Assembly (NCBI GenBank): GCA_000309945.1 | Contig: CM001633.1 | Span: 4,227,912-4,291,911, forward strand | Length of the DNA: 64,000 nucleotides | Direction: 5' to 3' | Origin: Leptolyngbyaceae cyanobacterium JSC-12 | GTDB taxonomy: Bacteria > Cyanobacteriota > Cyanobacteriia > Leptolyngbyales > Leptolyngbyaceae | Shown here: piece after piece, positions 17,758-27,273 of the stretch | How positions within the stretch are numbered: the first letter of the stretch is position 1 | Layout of the letters: each line of letters opens with the position of its first letter | Program-made: the position numbers and the translations under genes | The notes under the pieces: generated by a model | What the model was told of the DNA's origin: nothing | The model's database searches: none | Seen by the model: the letters and a program-made list of their open reading frames with translations, nothing else

Positions 17758-20253
17758 ATGAAGGGTTACCAGGTTGGGCTAGGAGCGATCGCTGCGTTAT
17801 TCGTGTTGCTTGATACTGCGCCACCTCTCATGCTGGCAACAACTCCAGAACTCCCGCGACTGAGTTCTGCTAACCAATTACTCCAGCAAGGCATTGAATA
17901 CTATCAGGCAGGACAGTTTGAGGCAGCGATTCAGACCTGGCAACAGGCAGAAACCCAGTATCGCCGGGCGCAAAATGGAGTAGGGCAAGGTCAGGCATTG
18001 TTCCGTTTGGGGACTGCATTGGTGACGGTGGAGCGCTATCAGGAGGCGATCGCCGCTTTAGAAACGGGTTTGCCCCTGCTCCGTTCAGCCAACGACCAGC
18101 CCTCAGAAGCACGTGCCTTAAGCAATCTAGGCATCGCCTACAAAGAACTGGGACGGTATAGTCAGGCAATTGCTTCCCATCGAGCAGCGGGAAAATTGAT
18201 GCGAACATTAGGCGATCGCCAGAGCCTGGGGCAAGTGTTGACGAATTTAGGAAGCGCTTTTGAAGCGGTGGGAGATTACAGCAACGCCTGGATTGCCCAT
18301 GAGCAGAGTTTGAAAATTGCCCGCCAATTGGGCGATCGCATCGGTGAGAGTGTGGCGCTGGGAAATTTGGGCATGATTTACGCCAATCAAGGCAATGATA
18401 AACAGGCGATCGCCGCCTTTGAACAAAGCCTCACTCTGGCACGAGCGATTCCCTATGAACCAGGGCAGGCAAGCACTCTCCTGAACTTGGGAGCTACTTA
18501 TCATGGATTGCGACAACCTGACCGAGCGATTGAGTATTACCAGGAGAGTTTGGCACTGGCGCGTAAGTTGGGCGATCGCCGTCGAGAAGCAACTGTGTTG
18601 GGCAGTTTGGGATTGGTGCTAGAAGACCGCAAGGACTACGCTGATGCGATTCGTCATCACGAGCAGAGTCTGGCGATTGCGCGATCGCTCAATGACCTGG
18701 AAGCTCAGGCAGTAGCACTCAACAACCTGGGGCACACATGCCTGAAAGCTGGACAGTTTGCCAAAGCGGAAGCAGCTCTGCGAGAAGCTGTTCTGCGACT
18801 CGATGCCTTGCGTCCAGAGTTGAATGACCGCTACAAAGTGTCAATCTTTGATACCCAACTGCAGACGTATAATTTGCTACAACAGGTGTTAATCGCCACC
18901 AACCAACACGAGGCAGCGTTGGAAGCAGCCGAATGGGGCAGAGCACGGGCATTTGCTGATCGGTTAGCGCAGCGAGTACGAGATGAGGGCAAACGGGAAA
19001 AGAAAGAATTGGCAAAGACAGCGATCACACCGATTCGGATTGAAGCTATTAAGCAAATTGCCCGAGAGCAGAAGGCAACGCTAGTGGAATATTCGGTAAT
19101 TCCTGATGATGCCTTTAAGTTTCGCGGGAAGCAGCGCGGGCGAGAATCAGACTTGCTCATTTGGGTGGTACAGCCCTCTGGCAAGGTATATTTTCGCCGA
19201 GTCAACCTGAAACCGCTATGGCAACAGGACTTAAATCTAGCAAAACTGGTTACTGCCAGCCGTAACTGCCTGTATCCTGGGGCTGATTGCAGCGTGAAAA
19301 CCAATCCAGTACCCACTAAGGCATCGAGTCGATCCGGGCACCCAACCCAAAGACCTCAACGCCGGATCAATCCAGCCTTGCACCGCTTACATCAGTTGCT
19401 GATTCAGCCAATCGCTGATCTACTACCTGAGAATGCTAGCGATCGCGTCATCATTTTGCCCCTGGAATCCCTCTTTCTGGTGCCGTTCCCTGCCTTGCAA
19501 GATACCAATGGGCAATATCTAATTGAACAGCACACGATTTTGACCGCTCCAGCTATCCAGGTGTTAGCGCTGACCCGGCAGATTCAGCAACAACGCCATG
19601 CCGCCAGTCGCCACAATCGCTTTTCACCAGCTTTAATTGTGGGCAATCCCCTCATGCCCAAGATTGGCTCTGAAGAACTCTCTGCGCTCCCCGCCGCCGA
19701 GGATGAGGCCAAGCAAATCGCTGATTTGTTGAAAGCAAAAGCATTGCTGGGTAGGGACGCAACTCAAAGCAAAGTAGTCCAGCAAATGCCACAAGCTTCT
19801 CTGATTCATCTTGCCACGCATGGATTGCTGGAATACGGTCAAACTCTGGGAGAGACAGATGTGCCAGGGGCGATCGCCCTTGCCCCCGATCCCACCCCTA
19901 CAACAAAAAACGCCCCCAACGGCATTCTTACTGCTAACGAAATTGTGGATTTTCGCTTACAAGCCAATCTTGTAGTGCTGAGTGCCTGTGACACCGGACG
20001 AGGGCGCATCACTGGAGATGGAGTGATTGGCTTATCCCGTGCGTTTATCGCTGCGGGGGTTCCCAGCATTGTGGTGTCATTATGGGCAGTATCGGATGTG
20101 TCAACTGCTCACCTCATGGCGCACTTCTACCAAAACTTGCTGACCCAGCGAGATAAAGCTAAAGCGCTCCGCTACGCCATGTTGGAAACGATGAAGCAAT
20201 ACCCTCGTCCCCTAGACTGGGCAGCATTTACTCTTATTGGGGAAGCAGAATAG
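17758..20253 (+). CDS. Exported TPR-CHAT protein (caspase-like protease domain)
   Basis: An N-terminal hydrophobic segment (about 8-28) looks like a signal peptide or anchor. About nine TPR-type repeats follow (about 40-350), with recurrent LGDR...A..LGNLG spacing. A coiled linker leads to a C-terminal CHAT domain (about 530-831), a peptidase C14-like fold. The catalytic pair is visible: His688 in HLATHGLLEYG and Cys744 in LSACDTGRG, followed by the conserved GEGVIGLSRAF-like and VVSLWAV segments. CHAT proteins are proteases activated by partner binding through their repeat region. Co-transcription with the upstream secreted exoprotein suggests that protein, or its sorting, as partner or substrate; this is inference. 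Confidence 0.93.
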   Translation: MKGYQVGLGAIAALFVLLDTAPPLMLATTPELPRLSSANQLLQQGIEYYQAGQFEAAIQTWQQAETQYRRAQNGVGQGQALFRLGTALVTVERYQEAIAALETGLPLLRSANDQPSEARALSNLGIAYKELGRYSQAIASHRAAGKLMRTLGDRQSLGQVLTNLGSAFEAVGDYSNAWIAHEQSLKIARQLGDRIGESVALGNLGMIYANQGNDKQAIAAFEQSLTLARAIPYEPGQASTLLNLGATYHGLRQPDRAIEYYQESLALARKLGDRRREATVLGSLGLVLEDRKDYADAIRHHEQSLAIARSLNDLEAQAVALNNLGHTCLKAGQFAKAEAALREAVLRLDALRPELNDRYKVSIFDTQLQTYNLLQQVLIATNQHEAALEAAEWGRARAFADRLAQRVRDEGKREKKELAKTAITPIRIEAIKQIAREQKATLVEYSVIPDDAFKFRGKQRGRESDLLIWVVQPSGKVYFRRVNLKPLWQQDLNLAKLVTASRNCLYPGADCSVKTNPVPTKASSRSGHPTQRPQRRINPALHRLHQLLIQPIADLLPENASDRVIILPLESLFLVPFPALQDTNGQYLIEQHTILTAPAIQVLALTRQIQQQRHAASRHNRFSPALIVGNPLMPKIGSEELSALPAAEDEAKQIADLLKAKALLGRDATQSKVVQQMPQASLIHLATHGLLEYGQTLGETDVPGAIALAPDPTPTTKNAPNGILTANEIVDFRLQANLVVLSACDTGRGRITGDGVIGLSRAFIAAGVPSIVVSLWAVSDVSTAHLMAHFYQNLLTQRDKAKALRYAMLETMKQYPRPLDWAAFTLIGEAE

Positions 20254-20285
20254 GCAATTCAGAAAAAATCGCTAATGGTCATAAC

Positions 20286-21131
20286 TCATTTTGAGCATGG
20301 GAGATTTGAAACAGGACGGTAAAGGCCGAGTGCTGTTTTGAACAACAACGAGAGAATGTGCAATTCTCCTTTGAAGCCTTTAATTTTGCTGGGAGTCGGT
20401 CCTTTGGCTGGGTAAACCCGCGATACCGGCAGTTCCTTTACCCGATAACCCAGCCGAGGAGCCATGACAGACAAATAGTAGTGCAGGTTGTAGGTATCGA
20501 AGACATGGCGGAAGGGTTGCAGGTTAGGATCAAGCAGAAATTCACGGCTGAGTGCTCGAAATCCGTTCGTGGTATCCGTATAGCGGAAGCCAGCAGCAAG
20601 ACTGATAACAGGTGCATGGATGAAGACGACTGCCAGCTTACGAGCCAGGGGCGTGTTTTCCTCTACTCCACCAGGAATATAGCGGGAGCCTTGCACATAG
20701 TCCCAGCCGTGTTCCAGGGCAGTGAGAAAGTTGGGAATGGCTTCTACACCGTCTTTGTTGTTGCCATCAATAATTACCATGCCTTCGTAGCCTTGCAGCA
20801 AGGCGTAGGCAAAAAACATGCGTAGTTGGGCACTGAGTTTACCGTTGCCCGTTTTGGTTAGCAGAGTGCGAACTCCAACTGAAACTAAGCGATCGCGAGC
20901 AGTAGAACCATCCGTGCTGCCACCATCAGCAATCACGATATCGGCTAATTTGTGCAATCCCAGGTCATGCATTTGCTGGAGTTGTTTGCAAATGCGTTCT
21001 CCTTCGTTAATGATGGGAATACCAATGCAGAAGCGGGTTTGACGAGGAGCAAAGGTCTGGACTGTAAAAGCAGGGACTTCCCAATCGGGAGGCAAATCTT
21101 GCATGGACAACATTTGACTTTCTTCACTCAT
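20286..21131 (-). CDS. GT2 family glycosyltransferase (DPM/ALG5-like)
   Basis: GT-A fold transferase of 281 aa. A short N-terminal extension leads into the PIINEGER donor-site strand, VIADGGSTDGS, and the metal-site region IIDGNNKDG, where Asp-Gly-Asn replaces a classical DxD. The acceptor-side segment is YVQGSRY. One hydrophobic stretch near 180 could associate with the membrane, but there are no clear multi-helix anchors. Relatives make polyprenyl-phosphate sugars or extend surface glycans. It is the last gene of a four-gene minus-strand operon; its start overlaps the stop of the preceding gene by four bases (ATGA type), indicating translational coupling. A polyprenyl-phosphate-sugar donor for the operon's large membrane protein is a reasonable but unproven role. 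Confidence 0.85.
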   Translation of the reverse strand: MSEESQMLSMQDLPPDWEVPAFTVQTFAPRQTRFCIGIPIINEGERICKQLQQMHDLGLHKLADIVIADGGSTDGSTARDRLVSVGVRTLLTKTGNGKLSAQLRMFFAYALLQGYEGMVIIDGNNKDGVEAIPNFLTALEHGWDYVQGSRYIPGGVEENTPLARKLAVVFIHAPVISLAAGFRYTDTTNGFRALSREFLLDPNLQPFRHVFDTYNLHYYLSVMAPRLGYRVKELPVSRVYPAKGPTPSKIKGFKGELHILSLLFKTALGLYRPVSNLPCSK

Positions 21132-21937
21132 ACCACCTCGTAAATGCTCCTCACTGTCTTCAATGCTTGTTTCACACCCTCAATTGGCTGCTCCGTTGCC
21201 CGCATTTCAATAGTTACCCAGTTGCTCCAACCAATAGTTTTTAGGGCGTGGGCGATCGCCCTGTGATTCACTTCCGGTTCTGCAAAATTTCCTAAATTCG
21301 GTTCGCTAATGTGGAAATGTGCCAGCACATCGGCAGCCGCTTCAATCGCCTGGGGAATGTCTTCGCCAGCCAAGTGCATTCCTGCCGCATCCAGATGCAG
21401 ACGGAAACCAGGTGAGCTAACCAATCGCACCAGTTGCGCCCCTTCCTGGCTATTAGTGATGAAGTTGCAGCCATAATCAACTGGGTTGGGTTCCAGGCAA
21501 AGACACACCCCTTTTTGAGCGCAGTAATCGCCTATTTCAGCAAATACTTCGATGGCTTGATGCAACGCAGATTTTTCATCCAGATCACCGCGATCGCGAT
21601 TTTTGGGCGCACCAAACACCATCGGTCTTGCTCCCAGGGCAACGGCTAAATCAGCAACCCGTTTCAGGTGTTCCACGAGTGCGGCTCGCTGGTTCGGTGT
21701 GCCAAACACTTTGAGGTCAGGTTGTTTGAACAGAATTGCTTGCAACGAGGAGCAAAGCAATCCCTGGGATTGCAAATTTTGACGGTAGCGATCGCCCACT
21801 TCTGGGGAAATCTCCCAGTCCGCCCAAATGCGAGTGGGGGCAACCTCAACCGCTGCCACATTTTCACTTCCCAGCAGAGAAAGCACCTCAGCATCAGTTT
21901 CATCTGTCCAGGCAATGTTCGAAATAGAAAGTTTCAC
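21128..21937 (-). CDS. Sugar phosphate isomerase/epimerase-like TIM barrel protein
   Basis: 269-residue AP-endonuclease-2/xylose-isomerase-like barrel. Visible family features are the N-terminal MKLSISNIAW strand, the central metal-site strands CLEPNP (Glu) and FRLHLDAAGMHLAGED (Asp/His), and the closing VTIEMRA strand with a Glu ligand. These residues support a divalent-metal-dependent isomerase or epimerase of a keto-sugar or cyclitol; the substrate is unknown. It overlaps both neighbours by four bases (21934-21937 with the SDR gene, 21128-21131 with GT2), so the three are tightly coupled. Confidence 0.82.
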   Translation of the reverse strand: MKLSISNIAWTDETDAEVLSLLGSENVAAVEVAPTRIWADWEISPEVGDRYRQNLQSQGLLCSSLQAILFKQPDLKVFGTPNQRAALVEHLKRVADLAVALGARPMVFGAPKNRDRGDLDEKSALHQAIEVFAEIGDYCAQKGVCLCLEPNPVDYGCNFITNSQEGAQLVRLVSSPGFRLHLDAAGMHLAGEDIPQAIEAAADVLAHFHISEPNLGNFAEPEVNHRAIAHALKTIGWSNWVTIEMRATEQPIEGVKQALKTVRSIYEVV

Positions 21938-22710
21938 GCTGGTTTCCCTTGCTCTGCTGCCACAAATCGACCGATCGCTGCCAACACCGCTGCTTTTGGG
22001 AGAATGTACCCATTTTTGCCACCAAACACCTCGGCATAACGAGTCCGCACATTATAGTAAATCGGTTGTCCAGCGGCAGCGCCAATGGTTACATCTGGGA
22101 AAAATTGGGTTTGAATGTCAGCCGTTGCCACTGGCTCTGTTGCTAGCATCACTAACCGCAAATCATGGGCGATCGCTCGCTGCACATCACTCCACAACCG
22201 AGTCACGTCATACCATTGAAACTGGCTCTCTGGCGTGATTTTTTCTACATCATTGTTGTGCAACAGATCAAAAATGACATTCTTCCGCAGTCCTGGACCA
22301 AATAACCCTGGCAATCGGAGCACATAAGCACGGGGGAAAAATGCCGTAACAAATCGCTCCAGGATTAACCGATTGCGCCCATAGAAATGATTCTCCAGAC
22401 TCGTACAATCAAACAGTTCATCTACATCAGTGATGCGGGGAAACACGTCAATCGAAGAAATCAAAATAAATTGCTCTGCTTGCACGTGTTCCAGATGGCT
22501 GATCAATTGTTGAATTGAATCCAGATCCGCCTCTGGATTTTGATTTGCCCACCACTTCTTTGCCTGCGGAGCCGCACACACCAATTGATTAAATGTTTGT
22601 CCACGAATGCTGGCAATATTTTGGGTATTGTAAAGCGCGTCAAAGTCGGCAGCCTGGGCTAAGTTACTCCCGACAAATCCTGTATATCCAATCAAACCAG
22701 AGCTAGGCAT
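21934..22710 (-). CDS. NAD(P)-dependent epimerase/dehydratase-like SDR protein
   Basis: A short 258-residue extended-SDR relative. The N-terminal dinucleotide motif reads GYTGFVGSNL (GxxGxxG). The segment ISSIDVFPR matches the Ser of the catalytic triad. The Tyr motif is YGRNR, that is Y-x3-R rather than the usual Y-x3-K, so catalysis may be altered. The C-terminal substrate domain is small. It follows the large membrane protein by 13 bases and overlaps the isomerase gene, in an apparent surface-sugar operon. Substrate unknown. Confidence 0.8.
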   Translation of the reverse strand: MPSSGLIGYTGFVGSNLAQAADFDALYNTQNIASIRGQTFNQLVCAAPQAKKWWANQNPEADLDSIQQLISHLEHVQAEQFILISSIDVFPRITDVDELFDCTSLENHFYGRNRLILERFVTAFFPRAYVLRLPGLFGPGLRKNVIFDLLHNNDVEKITPESQFQWYDVTRLWSDVQRAIAHDLRLVMLATEPVATADIQTQFFPDVTIGAAAGQPIYYNVRTRYAEVFGGKNGYILPKAAVLAAIGRFVAAEQGKPA

Positions 22711-22723
22711 CGGCTGAATCCCA

Positions 22724-25012
22724 TCAGGACTTTTCAGATTTCAATAAGGGTTGATTTGACAATCCAACTGCCATCAACATCAGCAGTATACCCATAAGCG
22801 CAACTCTACAGGACAGTTGTAAACCGGGTGGAAGATAGGTTAACTGATAGGGCTTGCCCGCTTGAAAGTCGCCTTGCCAGGCATTGAAAGCTCGACAAAA
22901 CTTTGATGCCTTTACCCCGTTGAGTTGCCAGCCAGTTGAAAATGCCTGCAAAGAAACTAGAGTCCCTTGACCAGAATGATCCAATTTAAATCGGAGGTCA
23001 TTAATAGCTTTTTGAAAACTCGCAGGTTGACTGATAGTTGCTGCCTGAATTTCTGCGATCGCTCTGGTGTAGTCTCGCTGCTCACAGGCTGCTTCAATGG
23101 CTTGAGTTGAGTTCACCAAAAACACTTTTGGTAGCGGATTATTCACTTTGATAAATTCTGAACTGAGTCGAGTAACAAAGGTTCCATCCTGGACGGGATG
23201 TCGATAAATAGAGGTAACTCCAATTAAACGAAGAATATCCACTTGTTTAGCAGTTAGCAAAACATCAGGAGCAACCTGATTAAGTAAAATCCCAGTCAAT
23301 TTAAAGTTTTCAGCCATAAAAATAGCAAATTCTTTGTTTAGAATTGGGTCAAATACTCCAATTTGTTCATAATTCCTTAGTAAATTAGAATTTGCTACCT
23401 CTGCATTAGAAAGAATTCGCTCTTGTGTGAGATCAATTCCTTGTATTGGAAAGGGTGAGTGATGCGTCAATGCTTTGAAAAATCCATAGGGTTTGATCAG
23501 CAGTGAAACAATTAATATAGACCCAAAAAACCATCGCCATTTGAGTGAATGCTGACTGGTTAATAAAACGGACAAGCCAGATAATACAGCGAAGATGGAA
23601 CCACCCCAAACTATCAATAGTTGATCAATCCGTCTAGAGTTAAATTGCCATGCTGGATCGACAAGATTAAAGAGGACGATCGCAATTATCGTTAGAACGA
23701 GTGTGGTAAATCCCAGCAATGCACAACGACGACGGAGTTTAAAGGGGGTATCTAGTGCTAGGAAAAGTGCGATCGCGGCACTTGTCGCAAATAGTAGGTG
23801 GATGTGATGAATATATTTAGGATACCGCAGCGTATTCACGAAGGGAATTTGAGTAAGAATTTCGCGAAAGGGACTCAATACGGTCGTATTTAATAAACTC
23901 GTTAGTCCTGCCCCCAATAACAGGAAAAATAAAACTGCTCTACGTTTATCGGTTGTGCGGTTGAGAAAAATAACAAATATTCCAACAAATATTAGAAAAA
24001 TAAATAAGGGATGAACTGCAAATACTGCATAATCATCTCCTGAAAATGTAGTTTCTCGATACCAGCGTGGATGGGTGCCGTTGATATATTGAATAATCCA
24101 ACCTAGGAGCCAGGGAAAGCTGATAGCAATTTTGGAGCGATCGGGGGATTCTACAGATAACAATAAGCCTTGACTTTTGCTGACAACATAAGGGATGAAC
24201 GAGGGAGAAGCAATAAGAATTCCCGCCAGAAACGATAGTAGAAAAATTGCGATCGCTCGCCAGCGTATTTTCCCAGATACAACACTTTCAGCCCCAAAAA
24301 AGATGCAAGCTGCTATCAGATCAAAGAAGCTTTCTTGTGGGTTCCCGGCTGTAACAGAACAGAAAATGGCAAAAATAGCAATCAATATTGTAGTCATTGA
24401 ATACTGGTTGCGAGCCATTTTCACAGCCGCCCAGGTAATCAATGGTGCCCAGACAAATGATCGATAATGCCCCATATTGACTAATAAGAAGGTTGACCAG
24501 CCAAATGCCATTGCTAGGGCTAAAACCAGAGCAAGTTCCCAGCGGATATAAAGTTTAAATAGGACAAAAGCATTAATCAGAAGAATGAGAATATGGAAAA
24601 CTGAAAATAAGTCGAAAAATTGCGACGATGACAGATCCATGAACACTAATAAAAAGTTCAACGGATATAATACTCCCGATTGCATTGATTCTAATAAGGG
24701 TGCACCAATCCCATTGTCTAAATTGATCAGAGGGATGGAAAACTGCCGCAAGGAGTGTCCAATCTTCGCCAGCCAGGGGTGATCTTGTAAACTACCAGCC
24801 AGCGGATCGAGAACGGGAAGAATCCGCCCAAACCGTTGATTGGGATTGGCACCTACTTCATTGCTGGAAATTGTGAAACCACCAAAGATAACATCAAAAT
24901 AGACCAGAAAGGGAGACAGCAGAAATAAAACCAGATAAGTAGATTGATTTCGTACGATCGCTTGAATAAAGCGAGTGACTTGCCCCGAATTGTGCAGCTT
25001 TTTTTGAACCAT
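22724..25012 (-). CDS. Large polytopic membrane protein, YfhO/GT-C glycosyltransferase-like
   Basis: 762 aa with about a dozen hydrophobic helices over residues 25-510, a soluble C-terminal part (about 520-735) and a final helix. The early segment LINLDNGIGAPLLESMQSG followed by VLYPLN resembles the WNP/GGxP...SxxFYPLN loop of YfhO-type proteins, a GT-C family that uses polyprenyl-phosphate sugars on the outer side of the membrane. It is the first gene of the four-gene operon ending in GT2. The region is more AT-rich than its neighbours (many ATT/AAT runs around 23300-24100), which may reflect membrane-protein composition or transfer. The acceptor polymer is unknown. Confidence 0.8.
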   Translation of the reverse strand: MVQKKLHNSGQVTRFIQAIVRNQSTYLVLFLLSPFLVYFDVIFGGFTISSNEVGANPNQRFGRILPVLDPLAGSLQDHPWLAKIGHSLRQFSIPLINLDNGIGAPLLESMQSGVLYPLNFLLVFMDLSSSQFFDLFSVFHILILLINAFVLFKLYIRWELALVLALAMAFGWSTFLLVNMGHYRSFVWAPLITWAAVKMARNQYSMTTILIAIFAIFCSVTAGNPQESFFDLIAACIFFGAESVVSGKIRWRAIAIFLLSFLAGILIASPSFIPYVVSKSQGLLLSVESPDRSKIAISFPWLLGWIIQYINGTHPRWYRETTFSGDDYAVFAVHPLFIFLIFVGIFVIFLNRTTDKRRAVLFFLLLGAGLTSLLNTTVLSPFREILTQIPFVNTLRYPKYIHHIHLLFATSAAIALFLALDTPFKLRRRCALLGFTTLVLTIIAIVLFNLVDPAWQFNSRRIDQLLIVWGGSIFAVLSGLSVLLTSQHSLKWRWFFGSILIVSLLIKPYGFFKALTHHSPFPIQGIDLTQERILSNAEVANSNLLRNYEQIGVFDPILNKEFAIFMAENFKLTGILLNQVAPDVLLTAKQVDILRLIGVTSIYRHPVQDGTFVTRLSSEFIKVNNPLPKVFLVNSTQAIEAACEQRDYTRAIAEIQAATISQPASFQKAINDLRFKLDHSGQGTLVSLQAFSTGWQLNGVKASKFCRAFNAWQGDFQAGKPYQLTYLPPGLQLSCRVALMGILLMLMAVGLSNQPLLKSEKS

Positions 25013-25090
25013 GAGGTAACGGTAGATGGCGCGATCGCCGCATTTATTCCCTGAAAAAAGAGTCTACCGCACTTAACGTCAAATCTTGTA

Positions 25091-27148
25091 CTAACGTCCT
25101 AACAATTTGTCACGTAGGTTTTTGATTTTGTCGCGAAATTCTGCCGCTTTCTCAAATTCCAGCTTCTTCGCCGCTTCTTTCATTTGGGCTTCAAACTGCG
25201 TAATCAGTTCAGGAATATTTTCCATAGGAATGTCACTGGCGTGCTGATAGGCAATGTCCAATTCTTCCGCTTTCAAACGCCGCGACACTTCTAGAAACGC
25301 CAGGATGGAATTGCTTTGCTTTTTGACAATTGGCTGCGGTGTAATTCCGTGTTCCTCGTTATAAGCCTGCTGGATGGCGCGACGACGCTCAGTTTCAGTA
25401 ATGGCACGCTCCATACTGTCGGTCATGTTATCGGCATAGAGGATTGCCTGCCCATTAATGTGACGGGCGGCGCGTCCAATCGTCTGAATCAGCGATCGCT
25501 CTGCCCGCAGATAACCTTCCTTATCTGCATCTAAAATAGCTACCAGTGATACCTCTGGCAAATCCAATCCTTCCCGCAACAGGTTCACCCCAATCAACAC
25601 ATCAAAATCCCCATTTCGTAGGTCTTGCAAAATTTCGATGCGCTCAATCGAGTTGATTTCTGAATGCAAATAACGCACCCGAATCCCGCGTTCCTGGAAG
25701 TATTCGGTTAAATCCTCTGCCATACGTTTGGTAAGCGTTGTAACAAGGGTGCGTTCCCCCCGCTTTGCGCGCTCCTGAATTTCGCCATACAGATCATCCA
25801 CTTGCCCTTGCGTGGGACGAACGAAAATCTCTGGATCGAGCACTCCAGTTGGACGGATTACCTGCTCTACCACCCGCCCAGTCCCAGTAATGTAGCGTTT
25901 GATTTCTTTCTTGCCATCGTTGCTGATATCAAACTTGCCATCGGAGACTTCTAACTCCCAGGTTCCTGGCGTGGCTGACACAAACACGCACTGGTTCACC
26001 TTCTGCCAAAATTCTTCTGCCTTAAGGGGACGGTTATCTGCAGCGCTGGGTAGCCGGAAGCCATGTTCAATAAGCACCCGTTTGCGGGATTGGTCACCGT
26101 TATACATTCCCTGCAGTTGAGGCAACGTTACGTGAGATTCATCGATCGCTAGCAACCAGTCTTTTGGGAAGTAATCTAACAAACACTCTGGAGCCTCACC
26201 AGCGGCGCGTCCAGCCAAGTGACGGGAGTAGTTTTCTACTCCATTGCAAAAGCCCACTTCCCGCAAAATTTCCAGATCGTAGCGAGTGCGTTGTTCTAAC
26301 CGCTGTGCTTCCAGGAGTTTGCCTTCTTTTTCCAAGACTTCCAGTCGTTCTTTTAACTCTTGTTCGATCGCTTCACACGCTTCCTTCAACCGTTCCTCTG
26401 GTGTCACAAAGTGGCGAGCTGGGTACACATTTACCCCTTCCAGACTTTGCAGAGTTGCTCCAGTGACCGGATCAACGTAGCGAATTGCATCAATTTCGTC
26501 ACCAAAAAACTCGACGCGAATAATCCGGTCTTCATAAGCTGGACCAATTTCCAGCACATCGCCTTTGACGCGGAATTTGCCCCGTCCGAGTTCCAGATCG
26601 TTGCGGCTGTATTGCACCGACACGAGATCGCGAATCACCCCCCGCAGGTTGACTTCTTCTCCTACACGCAATGGAATTGACGCTTTTAGATATTCAGCAG
26701 GAATCCCCAAACCATAGATGCAGCTAATGGATGCAACCACAATTACATCCCGACGCTCAAACAGCGATCGCGTGGCAGAGTGGCGCAACATATCAATTTC
26801 TTCATTGATAGAAGAGGTTTTGGCGATGTAGGTGTCAGTAACGGGAATGTAGGCTTCGGGCTGGTAATAATCGTAATAACTGATGAAATACTCCACTGCG
26901 TTGTTGGGGAAGAATTCACGCAACTCGTTACACAACTGGGCTGCCAGGGTTTTGTTGTGTGCCAGCAATAGCGTAGGTTTGCCAATTTTGTCGATCACAC
27001 GGGCGAGCGTATGGGTTTTCCCAGTTCCGGTTGCACCCAATAAGGTCTGGTAGCGATGTCCTTGCTGGATGTAATCAGTCAGTTGGGCGATCGCTTTAGG
27101 TTGATCGCCCATCGGCTCAAACGGTGCTTGAATCTGAAACTGCGGCAT
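25091..27148 (-). CDS. uvrB: Excinuclease ABC subunit B
   Basis: UvrB is the damage-verifying helicase-like subunit of nucleotide excision repair. It is loaded by UvrA and then recruits UvrC. The 685 residues are normal. Features in order: Walker A GATGTGKT near 39-46, the beta-hairpin region [12 protein letters not shown] near 94-105, Walker B DESH near 340, helicase motifs V and VI ([25 protein letters not shown]) and the C-terminal UVR motif (about 645-685). Start ATG 27148. It appears to be a stand-alone housekeeping gene, downstream of the methyltransferase on the same strand with a 125-bp gap. Confidence 0.99.
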   Translation of the reverse strand: MPQFQIQAPFEPMGDQPKAIAQLTDYIQQGHRYQTLLGATGTGKTHTLARVIDKIGKPTLLLAHNKTLAAQLCNELREFFPNNAVEYFISYYDYYQPEAYIPVTDTYIAKTSSINEEIDMLRHSATRSLFERRDVIVVASISCIYGLGIPAEYLKASIPLRVGEEVNLRGVIRDLVSVQYSRNDLELGRGKFRVKGDVLEIGPAYEDRIIRVEFFGDEIDAIRYVDPVTGATLQSLEGVNVYPARHFVTPEERLKEACEAIEQELKERLEVLEKEGKLLEAQRLEQRTRYDLEILREVGFCNGVENYSRHLAGRAAGEAPECLLDYFPKDWLLAIDESHVTLPQLQGMYNGDQSRKRVLIEHGFRLPSAADNRPLKAEEFWQKVNQCVFVSATPGTWELEVSDGKFDISNDGKKEIKRYITGTGRVVEQVIRPTGVLDPEIFVRPTQGQVDDLYGEIQERAKRGERTLVTTLTKRMAEDLTEYFQERGIRVRYLHSEINSIERIEILQDLRNGDFDVLIGVNLLREGLDLPEVSLVAILDADKEGYLRAERSLIQTIGRAARHINGQAILYADNMTDSMERAITETERRRAIQQAYNEEHGITPQPIVKKQSNSILAFLEVSRRLKAEELDIAYQHASDIPMENIPELITQFEAQMKEAAKKLEFEKAAEFRDKIKNLRDKLLGR

Positions 27149-27273
27149 AGGTTTCTTGATTGGCAGCGAAGGAATACATTGGCTCTACCAATCTATGATG
27201 ACGGAATCTTGCGAAACGTGCAGGTAGACCACCACAGATTTCCAGTTTTGCAAAAGGATTGCAACTACAGTCT

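Noticed and set aside
22724-25012. Recent horizontal transfer of the membrane protein gene from its higher AT content
   Set aside because: Membrane helices favour AT-rich codons and HIP1 sites still occur inside the gene, so composition alone is not enough.
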